The position numbers and the translations under genes are program-made. Below the pieces are notes generated by a model. That model was not told the origin of the DNA. It was given only the letters and a program-made list of their open reading frames with translations, and did no database searches. From assembly GCF_965118895.1 (NCBI RefSeq), contig NZ_CBCPJJ010000008.1, positions 124,001-188,000 on the forward strand: 64,000 nt of DNA, given 5' to 3'. The stretch comes from Rahnella inusitata_A. GTDB lineage: Bacteria; Pseudomonadota; Gammaproteobacteria; Enterobacterales; Enterobacteriaceae. Positions 1 through 6,584 of the stretch are shown in pieces; position 1 is the stretch's first letter; each line of letters starts with the position of its first letter.

Positions 1-621
1 TACCAGCCCCATCGGCAGGGCGAGCAGGAACGGAATACGCCAGCCCCAGTCTTTCATCTGCGCGTCGGGCAGTGTCTGAACCAGAATCGCCACCAGCCCG
101 ACACCGGTCAGTAAACCTAAGGAGACGGTGAACGACTGCCAGGCGCCGTAAATACCGCGTTTGCCTTTCGGGGCGAACTCGGTCATCAGCGAGACTGCGC
201 CGCCGAATTCACCTCCGGCGAACAGCCCCTGAAACATCCTCATCAGCGTCAGTAAGAGCGGTGCCGCGACGCCGATCTGGGCATAAGTCGGCAGCAGGCC
301 AATGATGGCGGTGGCGACGGTCATCAGTAAAACCACGGCGATGAGCGTCGGTTTACGACCAATGCGGTCACCGATGCGGCCAAAAATAATCGCCCCAATC
401 GGACGGCAGAAAAATGCCAGCGCGAAAGAGGCATAGGTGAGCAGCAAGCCGGTCAGGCCGGTCTGGCCTTCCAGCGTAAAGAAATTACCGGCGATAAGCG
501 TCGCCAGATAACCATACACACCGAATTCGTACCATTCGATAAAGTTGCCGACGGAACCGGCAACAAGTGCCCGACGGGACTGACTGGCGCTGGCTACAGC
601 AGGGGAAGTCTGGCTGGTCAT
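1..621 (-). CDS. MHS-family MFS metabolite:H+ symporter, N-terminal part
   Basis: The first 207 residues are present; the gene runs off the left edge. The protein is an inner-membrane secondary transporter of the metabolite:H+ symporter branch of the major facilitator superfamily (relatives: ShiA, KgtP, ProP). Visible marks are the N-terminal GSVGNFIEWYEFGVYGY motif typical of this branch, the loop 2-3 motif GRIGDRIGRKP, and the GLFAGGEFGGA segment in helix 4. The ATG at 619-621 is chosen because the family motif begins about 20 residues later. The substrate (an organic acid or betaine-like solute) cannot be told from this fragment. It is transcribed away from the neighbouring 107-residue gene's terminator. 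Confidence 0.85.
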   Translation of the reverse strand, partial: MTSQTSPAVASASQSRRALVAGSVGNFIEWYEFGVYGYLATLIAGNFFTLEGQTGLTGLLLTYASFALAFFCRPIGAIIFGRIGDRIGRKPTLIAVVLLMTVATAIIGLLPTYAQIGVAAPLLLTLMRMFQGLFAGGEFGGAVSLMTEFAPKGKRGIYGAWQSFTVSLGLLTGVGLVAILVQTLPDAQMKDWGWRIPFLLALPMGLV

Positions 622-762
622 CAATAACCTCAGGTCATGAGCAGATAGGAAATGTAAATAATTTTCTAAATTCAGGTGATCATTATGTCAATAATTTTCA
701 TCTACTGAACAAAATAAAAGCGAAATCTGTGGGGTTGAACCGAATTTAAAGAGGAATACGCA

Positions 763-800
763 GATGAAACAAAACAGGCGATGCCCGGAAGCATCGCCTG
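763..800 (-). terminator. Rho-independent terminator of the 107-residue gene
   Basis: A perfect 10-bp inverted repeat (775-784 with 791-800, 6-nt loop) is followed on the minus strand by TTTTGTTT. It lies about 40 bp after the stop of the minus-strand gene at 842-1165. Confidence 0.75.
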
Positions 801-841
801 TCTGCGGAATGTTTGTGCAATAAAAGGGGGAGTGAAAAGGG

Positions 842-1165
842 TCAGAGCGTGTGGATGTCGATCCCATCGCCGATGTTACTTTTCTGGTAATAAGCGCGTG
901 GCACTTCTACCTGATACTGCTTGTCGGCGTACGCGACTTCCAGTATGAAACGCTCGTTTTCATAAGATTCCACCGGGATAAACCCGAAGAATCCCTCCGC
1001 CACGCTGATGGTGCGCGAAGACGGAACGGCATAACGGTGAACAATCCTTGCTCTGAGCGGCTGCTGAGTGCCAGTTAACATATTCCATACGCGGTTAACG
1101 GGTTGCGACAGCGTGTCAAGCACGTCTGAGGCCAGCGAGTTGAGCGTCGATTTCTTCATAGTCAT
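842..1165 (-). CDS. Conserved-looking hypothetical protein, 107 aa
   Basis: I do not recognise this protein. It has no obvious signal peptide or membrane segment. The N-terminal half is polar and helical-looking; the C-terminal half (about residues 40-107) alternates hydrophobic and polar residues like a small beta-rich domain, ending in GDGIDIHTL. Support for its being a real gene is good: an ATG with GAGGT about 8 nt upstream, a strong terminator directly after the stop, and no better ORF on the other strand. It stands alone between the MHS transporter and the FhuF-like gene, so context does not suggest a role. Confidence 0.7.
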   Translation of the reverse strand: MTMKKSTLNSLASDVLDTLSQPVNRVWNMLTGTQQPLRARIVHRYAVPSSRTISVAEGFFGFIPVESYENERFILEVAYADKQYQVEVPRAYYQKSNIGDGIDIHTL

Positions 1166-1281
1166 GATGAATACCTCGTTGGTCTATATAACCTAATTCT
1201 TATAATTATCTGCGGTTAAGATCCAATGATTTTTAACGCTAAGCTTAGTCAGGTTTTGTAAGCCTTTGGCGGATTTAGAAA

Positions 1282-2079
1282 TTACTCCGCCATCGTTTTG
1301 CGTCTTTTGCCGGATTTACGTTCTGCTAGCAATAACGGGCAGGAAGGACACATCGCGTGATCTGCCAGATCGTAGCGCAGACAGCACTGTTTACGGTATT
1401 GCGGGCTGTCGGGATCGGCAGGGTTTTCCGGGCGCAGCGGCTGGAACAGCGGATTTTTACCGCCCCAGCGCAGCTCACGGGATTCCATCAGCGCCATGCC
1501 GTCAGAGATATCCGCGTTCGCCAGCTCCGCCTGTTTAACGCCCCAGCCGACGCGGATCGCCGCGTTACTCCAGTAAATACCCGGCTTGAGACCGGAGAAT
1601 TCTGCCAGCGCTTCACACACAGGGCGCAAATGCTGCTCGATCATCACATCAAACCGCGCCATTGGCTCGGCGGACGTCAGCGCTTCGCCCTCGCCGTCGA
1701 GATAAATTTGCGCCGGTAATCCCTCTTCCTGCATGCACAAATAGACATTTTGCGCAGCGATAGGCAACTGCCAGCCGTGGCGCAGGGAAACGATGACCCA
1801 GCTCGGCAACAGGGTGGCGAAATACCATTGTGACCACATCGAAATCCGCGCACGGCGTTTGTCGCACTGTGCGGCGTCGGCAGCGTTGGCATCCAGATAG
1901 CGTTTGAGCACGCTGGCGCAGCCTTCGGCCGTGGTCAGGTGCGACATCGGCACGGCGTTGGTCACCAGCGGTGTCAGCGGTTTGAAGGTGTCCGCCACCC
2001 AACTGACGGGCGTATCGCGGAAACTGTCGAGAAGTCTTTGCATTGTCGGTGTCGAATGGGATTCGGCGCTATAAATCAT
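1282..2079 (-). CDS. FhuF-like siderophore-iron reductase
   Basis: A cytoplasmic [2Fe-2S] protein expected to reduce ferric iron bound to hydroxamate siderophores so that iron is released inside the cell. The C-terminal metal-ligand pattern CC-x10-C-x2-C (CCLRYDLADHAMCPSCP) has exactly the spacing of E. coli FhuF, and the length from the chosen start (265 aa) matches FhuF (262). The reading frame stays open upstream to 2241, but that extension would overlap narL and looks non-coding, so the ATG at 2077-2079 is preferred; the ATG at 2041-2043 is also possible. It lies downstream of narL in the same direction, separated by about 120 bp. Overall identity to FhuF looks low, so it may be a paralogue serving another siderophore, perhaps the one imported by the system at 56-63 kb. 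Confidence 0.8.
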   Translation of the reverse strand: MIYSAESHSTPTMQRLLDSFRDTPVSWVADTFKPLTPLVTNAVPMSHLTTAEGCASVLKRYLDANAADAAQCDKRRARISMWSQWYFATLLPSWVIVSLRHGWQLPIAAQNVYLCMQEEGLPAQIYLDGEGEALTSAEPMARFDVMIEQHLRPVCEALAEFSGLKPGIYWSNAAIRVGWGVKQAELANADISDGMALMESRELRWGGKNPLFQPLRPENPADPDSPQYRKQCCLRYDLADHAMCPSCPLLLAERKSGKRRKTMAE

Positions 2080-2158
2080 GGAGGTAGAGTAGCGAATATT
2101 GAAGCGGAATAGTAATGATTTCGATTTAGATTGCACAAAACGCCACACCGCGCACGCA

Positions 2159-2183
2159 GCGGGGCGCAATGGCTGTGCCCCGC
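2159..2183 (-). terminator. Possible terminator after narL
   Basis: A perfect 7-bp inverted repeat (GCGGGGC at 2159-2165, GCCCCGC at 2177-2183) sits just past the narL stop. No U-tract follows directly on the minus strand (the first TTTT is about 15 nt away), so termination may be weak. Confidence 0.35.
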
Positions 2184-2197
2184 CATAAAGCAAAGGC

Positions 2198-2848
2198 TTA
2201 CAGCACGTTACTTTGCAATACCCAAACTGCCGCCTCGACACGGGATTTAAGTTTCATTTTTTTCAGCAGATGCTTAACGTGGACTTTCACCGTGCTCTCA
2301 GTGATGTTCAGACGGCGGGCGATCATCTTGTTCGGCAGACCTTCGGCAATCAGCTTGATGATGTCACGCTCGCGCGGCGTCAGTGACTGAATATCCCTGT
2401 CTCCGCTTGGACGGCTTTCGCGCAGGCTGGCGGCCAGCACTGGCGTCAGGGCTTCGCTCAGTACCATCTTACCGGCGGCGGCGTTGTGCAGCGCGGTCAG
2501 CAAATCTTCCGGCTCCATGTCTTTGAGCAGATAACCGTCGGCACCGCGCTTGAGCGCCGTCACCACGTCATCTTCATGATTCGACACGCTGAACACCACC
2601 ACACGCCCGGAAAGCGAGGTCTGGCGCATCTTATCCAGCGTATCCAGCCCGTTCATGCCGGGCATGTTTAAGTCCAGCAAGATCAGGTCGGGATCGAGCT
2701 GTTTCGCCAGCTCGACGCCCTGTTCGCCGTTGCTGGCTTCTCCGATGACTTGCAGGCTGGTGTCGAGTGCTATCAGCTGTTTGACGCCGTTACGCAGCAT
2801 AGGATGATCGTCAATCAGCAAAATGGTGGAAGGGGTGATGTCGTTCAT
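2198..2848 (-). CDS. narL: Nitrate/nitrite response regulator NarL
   Basis: A DNA-binding response regulator of 216 residues that switches respiratory genes when nitrate or nitrite is present. The receiver domain covers residues 1-125, with phospho-acceptor Asp59 in LILLDLNMPGMNG; after a linker the LuxR-type helix-turn-helix occupies about 150-210 (LTPRERDIIKLIAEGLPNKMIA and TESTVKVHVKHLLKKM). The ATG overlaps the narX stop by 4 nt (ATGA), so sensor and regulator are translationally coupled. NarL heptamer candidates occur in the narX-narK interval. Confidence 0.97.
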   Translation of the reverse strand: MNDITPSTILLIDDHPMLRNGVKQLIALDTSLQVIGEASNGEQGVELAKQLDPDLILLDLNMPGMNGLDTLDKMRQTSLSGRVVVFSVSNHEDDVVTALKRGADGYLLKDMEPEDLLTALHNAAAGKMVLSEALTPVLAASLRESRPSGDRDIQSLTPRERDIIKLIAEGLPNKMIARRLNITESTVKVHVKHLLKKMKLKSRVEAAVWVLQSNVL

Positions 2849-4635
2849 ACTTGCTCCTGGGGATTGATGGGCAGGGCTTCCGGGCGGAAACGCACCACAA
2901 CTTCAGTGCCGCCGTCCGGGCGCCGGTCAAACCGGCAACTGCCGTGTAAGGTACTGGCGCGATCCTGCATGATGATCAGGCCATAATGATTTTGCCGTTC
3001 GGCGTGTTGATCAATGCCCTGACCGTTGTCGCAGATGCGCATGGTGATCTCTGTGTCATCGCAATGCAGGGAAAGCGAAACCTGCGTTGCTTTGGCGTGT
3101 TTGTGCGCATTGTTCAGCGCCTCGCGGGCGATGTGCAGCAGATGTATGCCCTGATTGGCGGGTACGGAACGTGGCGGTATCTGATAATCAAAACCGACCG
3201 TCAGCCCCATGCGGCGCGAGAATTCATCGACGGTATGTTGCAGCGCGGCACGCAGGCCGGGCGTGTTGAGCGTCAGGCGGAAGGTGGTCAGCAGTTCACG
3301 CAGCTGACGGTACGCGGTGCTCAGCTCATCACGCATTTGCTTTAACAGATTTTTGTCGTCTTCGGAAAACGATTCGGCGTGCATCTGCAGGCAGGCGACC
3401 TGAATTTTCAGGCAAGACAGCGACTGCGCCAGCGAATCGTGCAGCTCGCGGGCGATGGCCGATCTTTCTTCCATCAGCATCAGTTGCTGCTGATGTTCTG
3501 CCTGCCGCGCCAGCATCAGCGTACTGGTCAGCTGTTCGAGCAGGGTCGTCACCAGCTGTTGCTGATCGTCGTCCAGATGCTGGCCCGGTGGCAGCTGCGC
3601 CAGCAACACGCCGTAGTTCTCGCGCTCATCGCGCAAACTCCAGCTCAGTGATTCGCCGTTTTCATCCGCGTGTTCCCCGACCTTCGGGCTGACCGGCTGG
3701 CGCGGCGATGCGTTACTGAATTCGTTAAAAACTTCGGCGCTGTTGTTCTCATACTGACGCAGCTGAACTCCGCTCAGCGGGGTCAGAGACTGCAACTCTT
3801 TCAGCACCGGCTCCATCCGCACGTCCAGCGGTTCGCTGGTGTGCAGCTGGCGGCTGACGCGGTACAGATAATCCAGCACCTGATTTTTTTGTTGCAGATC
3901 GGCGGTTTTTTCCGCCACGCGCTGCGCCAGATTATCCACCATTTCCGCCAGCGCCAGGGACATGCTGTTGAGCGAGTCGCCCAGAATATCCATCTCGTTG
4001 TGCGCATCACCATTTGCCACGCGTTTGCGTTGATAGCGATGGCTGAAATCGCCGGCGGTGATGGCGCTGGCCTGCGATAACAGGTTGCGCCACGGCATCA
4101 GCAGGTGGCGGCGCAGGAACCAGATGGTGACGGCGAGCAGGAACAGGGTCACCGCCACCAGCGCACGCTGGATAAGCGATATCTGCTGTAAATGGTATTC
4201 GGTTTTGTGTTCGAGAGTGGCGACCAGCACATCGAGCTGGCCGACAAACACTGCGACGTTGGCGGAAATATCCTGCGGACGTTTGGCCGTCAGCACCTGA
4301 TCGCGCAGCGTGGTTTGCCAGTAATTACGCAGTGCCAGAAACTGTGGTTGCAGGTTTTCACGTTCGACCGCCTGCAACAGATCGGCGCTGTTCTGATCGA
4401 CTTCCATCTGACGAATGTAAGCGGTGTTTTTCCCGCTGAGCGGTACTTCCGACAGCAGCCGGTAACTCTGCATACGCAACGATCCGGCCTTATTGATAGC
4501 GTGTGCGTTGCCTTCGATACTGCCCGCCATCCACGCTGCCATGCTCATGCCGCCAATGCCCAGCAGGCCGAGCAGCAGCATCAGCAATGTAATCTGGCTG
4601 ACCAGCGACAAAGAAGGCAGGGCGCGTTTAAGCAT
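2845..4635 (-). CDS. narX: Nitrate/nitrite sensor histidine kinase NarX
   Basis: An inner-membrane sensor kinase of 596 residues that detects periplasmic nitrate and nitrite and phosphorylates NarL. Transmembrane helices lie at about 14-37 and 154-175. Between them is the periplasmic sensor with the ligand-binding P-box (INKAGSLRMQSYRLL, about 47-61). A HAMP linker follows (about 176-230), then a GAF-like central region, then the HisKA_3 dimerisation helix with phospho-acceptor His399 in ARELHDSLAQS, and the ATPase domain with DNGQGI. Length and His position match E. coli NarX (598 aa, His399). It is transcribed divergently from narK. Confidence 0.97.
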   Translation of the reverse strand: MLKRALPSLSLVSQITLLMLLLGLLGIGGMSMAAWMAGSIEGNAHAINKAGSLRMQSYRLLSEVPLSGKNTAYIRQMEVDQNSADLLQAVERENLQPQFLALRNYWQTTLRDQVLTAKRPQDISANVAVFVGQLDVLVATLEHKTEYHLQQISLIQRALVAVTLFLLAVTIWFLRRHLLMPWRNLLSQASAITAGDFSHRYQRKRVANGDAHNEMDILGDSLNSMSLALAEMVDNLAQRVAEKTADLQQKNQVLDYLYRVSRQLHTSEPLDVRMEPVLKELQSLTPLSGVQLRQYENNSAEVFNEFSNASPRQPVSPKVGEHADENGESLSWSLRDERENYGVLLAQLPPGQHLDDDQQQLVTTLLEQLTSTLMLARQAEHQQQLMLMEERSAIARELHDSLAQSLSCLKIQVACLQMHAESFSEDDKNLLKQMRDELSTAYRQLRELLTTFRLTLNTPGLRAALQHTVDEFSRRMGLTVGFDYQIPPRSVPANQGIHLLHIAREALNNAHKHAKATQVSLSLHCDDTEITMRICDNGQGIDQHAERQNHYGLIIMQDRASTLHGSCRFDRRPDGGTEVVVRFRPEALPINPQEQV

Positions 4636-4682
4636 GGATCGGGTTTCCGGTGGCTGTAAAAAGCGTTAAGTAATTGGTTATA

Positions 4683-4772
4683 TACCGCTTAGTGCTAAGA
4701 TAACCGCAGTGTAATGGGGGGCATTTTTTATGATCCGGATGACTTTCCCTATACCTCTTTGTGATTACTCCT
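4683..4772. promoter_or_regulatory. NarL heptamer cluster in the narX-narK interval
   Basis: Three matches to the NarL heptamer TACYNMT are seen: TACCGCT (4683-4689), TACCTCT (4752-4758) and TACTCCT (4766-4772). The last two lie about 200 bp upstream of the expected narK start point, the distance at which NarL acts on narK in E. coli. The identification is by pattern and analogy only. Confidence 0.5.
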
Positions 4773-4916
4773 TTATTTCCCTGCAAGTGCTGTCTGAGGG
4801 GGCAGGCAAAGGATTAAGTCATCAACCTGATGAATAGTAGCATTTTATTGGAAAGCAGCCCGATACTCACAAAGGGTCTGGGATGATTTTAACGCCTTTT
4901 TCCACCTGCTGTTGCG

Positions 4917-4930
4917 TTGATTTGCATCAA
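4917..4930 (+). promoter_or_regulatory. FNR box of the narK promoter
   Basis: TTGATTTGCATCAA is a perfect match to the FNR consensus TTGAT-N4-ATCAA. With FNR centred at -41.5, transcription would begin near 4965, leaving a leader of about 45 nt before the narK ATG. This is the arrangement of the E. coli narK promoter. The rest of the 4636-5011 gap is AT-rich promoter DNA without an ORF. Confidence 0.85.
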
Positions 4931-5011
4931 CATCCCTAAGCGGTGCTCTACCTAGTGTGTGCGACATAACTCAACCATTACAACAATAACGCGCTTCAAC
5001 TCGAGGTTCTT

Positions 5012-6430
5012 ATGTCACACACATCCGCTTCACCGACGAAAAAACCGTCCCGCCTGTTGCAGGACTGGCGTCCGGAAGACCCGGCATTTTGGGAAAAGAC
5101 CGGCCATAAAGTCGCCAGCCGAAATTTATGGATTTCCGTACCGTGCCTGTTACTGGGTTTCTGCGTCTGGATGCTGTTCAGCCTGGTTTCCGTAAACCTG
5201 AACAAAGTCGGTTTTAACTTCACCACCGATCAGCTGTTTATGCTGACTGCCATCCCGTCCGTGTCCGGCGCACTGCTGCGCGTACCTTACTCCTTTATGA
5301 TCCCGCTGTTTGGCGGACGTCGCTGGACGGCGCTTAGCACCATCTTCCTGGTTCTGCCTTGCGTATGGCTGGGCTTTGCGGTGCAGGACATCAGCACCTC
5401 CTACAACACTTTCTTAATCATCGCACTGCTGTGTGGCTTCGGCGGCGCGAACTTCGCCTCCAGCATGTCTAACATCAGCTTCTTCTTCCCGAAAGCCAAA
5501 CAGGGCGGCGCGCTGGGTATCAACGGCGGTCTGGGTAATCTGGGCGTCAGCGTGATGCAGCTGGTTGCTCCGCTGGTTATCTCCCTTGGCGTGTTTGCTG
5601 CGTTCAGCGATAAACAAACGCTGGCTAATGGCTCAGATATCTGGCTGCAAAACGCCGCGTGGATCTGGGTACCGTTCCTGGTGGTCGGGACGATTGCCGC
5701 GTGGTTTGGTATGAACGATCTGGCGTCTTCTAAAGCGTCGATCCGCCAGCAGCTACCGGTGCTCAAACGTGGTCACTTGTGGATCATGAGCGTTCTGTAT
5801 CTGGCGACATTCGGCTCGTTCATCGGCTTCTCCGCCGGTTTCGCGATGCTGACCAAAACCCAGTTCCCGGACGTTAACATCTTGCAATTCGCCTTCTTCG
5901 GTCCGTTCTTCGGTGCACTGGCGCGTTCTGCAGGTGGCATGTTGTCCGACCGTCTGGGGGGGATCCGTGTGACGCTGGTGAACTACATCCTGATGGCCAT
6001 CTTCGCCGGACTGCTGTTCCTGACCCTGCCGGTCAACGGCGTGGGCGGTAACTTCCCGGCCTTCTTCGCGGTATTCATGGTGCTGTTCCTGACGGCCGGT
6101 CTGGGAAGTGGTTCAACTTACCAGATGATTGCGGTGATCTTCCGTAAACTGACCACCGATCAGGCGAAAGCGCGCGGCGCAAGTGACGACGAAGCCCTGC
6201 GCGAAGCCGTGACCGATACCGCTGCGGCACTCGGTTTCATCTCTTCCATTGGCGCGATTGGCGGGTTCTTTATCCCTAAAGCCTTTGGCACCTCTCTGGC
6301 GCTGACCGGCTCACCGGCTGGCGCGATGAAAGTCTTCCTGGTGTTTTACGTGGTGTGTGCGCTGATCACCTGGCTGGTGTACTGGCGTAAGCTGAATAAA
6401 GGTTTTGCGACCAAACAGGTCAAAAACTGA
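5012..6430 (+). CDS. narK: Nitrate/nitrite transporter NarK
   Basis: An inner-membrane major facilitator protein of 472 residues (E. coli NarK is 463) that exchanges or imports nitrate and expels nitrite during nitrate respiration. Twelve hydrophobic segments are seen. Substrate-contact elements are recognisable: LLRVPYSFMIP with the first conserved arginine, the glycine-rich nitrate signature GGLGNLGVSVMQL, and ARSAGGMLSDRLGG with the second arginine. The ATG at 5012 has GAGG 9 nt upstream. It is driven by the FNR/NarL region upstream and ends in a strong terminator. Confidence 0.96.
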   Translation: MSHTSASPTKKPSRLLQDWRPEDPAFWEKTGHKVASRNLWISVPCLLLGFCVWMLFSLVSVNLNKVGFNFTTDQLFMLTAIPSVSGALLRVPYSFMIPLFGGRRWTALSTIFLVLPCVWLGFAVQDISTSYNTFLIIALLCGFGGANFASSMSNISFFFPKAKQGGALGINGGLGNLGVSVMQLVAPLVISLGVFAAFSDKQTLANGSDIWLQNAAWIWVPFLVVGTIAAWFGMNDLASSKASIRQQLPVLKRGHLWIMSVLYLATFGSFIGFSAGFAMLTKTQFPDVNILQFAFFGPFFGALARSAGGMLSDRLGGIRVTLVNYILMAIFAGLLFLTLPVNGVGGNFPAFFAVFMVLFLTAGLGSGSTYQMIAVIFRKLTTDQAKARGASDDEALREAVTDTAAALGFISSIGAIGGFFIPKAFGTSLALTGSPAGAMKVFLVFYVVCALITWLVYWRKLNKGFATKQVKN

Positions 6431-6460
6431 GTCAGCGAAAGCGAAAGGAAAAAATAACTT

Positions 6461-6480
6461 AAAGGGGCTTCGGCCCCTTT
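6461..6480. terminator. narK terminator
   Basis: A perfect 8-bp stem (AAAGGGGC/GCCCCTTT) with a UUCG tetraloop starts 31 nt after the narK stop. The right flank is only GTT, but the stem itself ends in TTT. Confidence 0.8.
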
Positions 6481-6584
6481 GTTATGCCACACAAATCCCG
6501 CCTGTACTCTCCCACCAACGTATTATTTTTTTACTATCCTTAACGCAAATTAGACAAAGCTGTCGTGTTTGGCGGGGGTAGGGA

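Noticed and set aside
948..1078. Plus-strand ORF opposite the 107-residue gene
   Set aside because: It is antisense to the better-supported gene and lacks a ribosome site.
2112..2130. Fur box for the FhuF-like gene
   Set aside because: Only about 10 of 19 positions match the consensus, not better than chance in AT-rich DNA.
2080..2241. Upstream extension of the FhuF-like frame to 2241
   Set aside because: It overlaps narL, lacks a ribosome site and gives a Cys/Arg-rich peptide unlike FhuF N-termini.
4819..4833. Palindrome TCATCAACCTGATGA in the narX-narK gap as a second FNR or IHF site
   Set aside because: The spacing fits neither consensus; it may bind something else but cannot be assigned.
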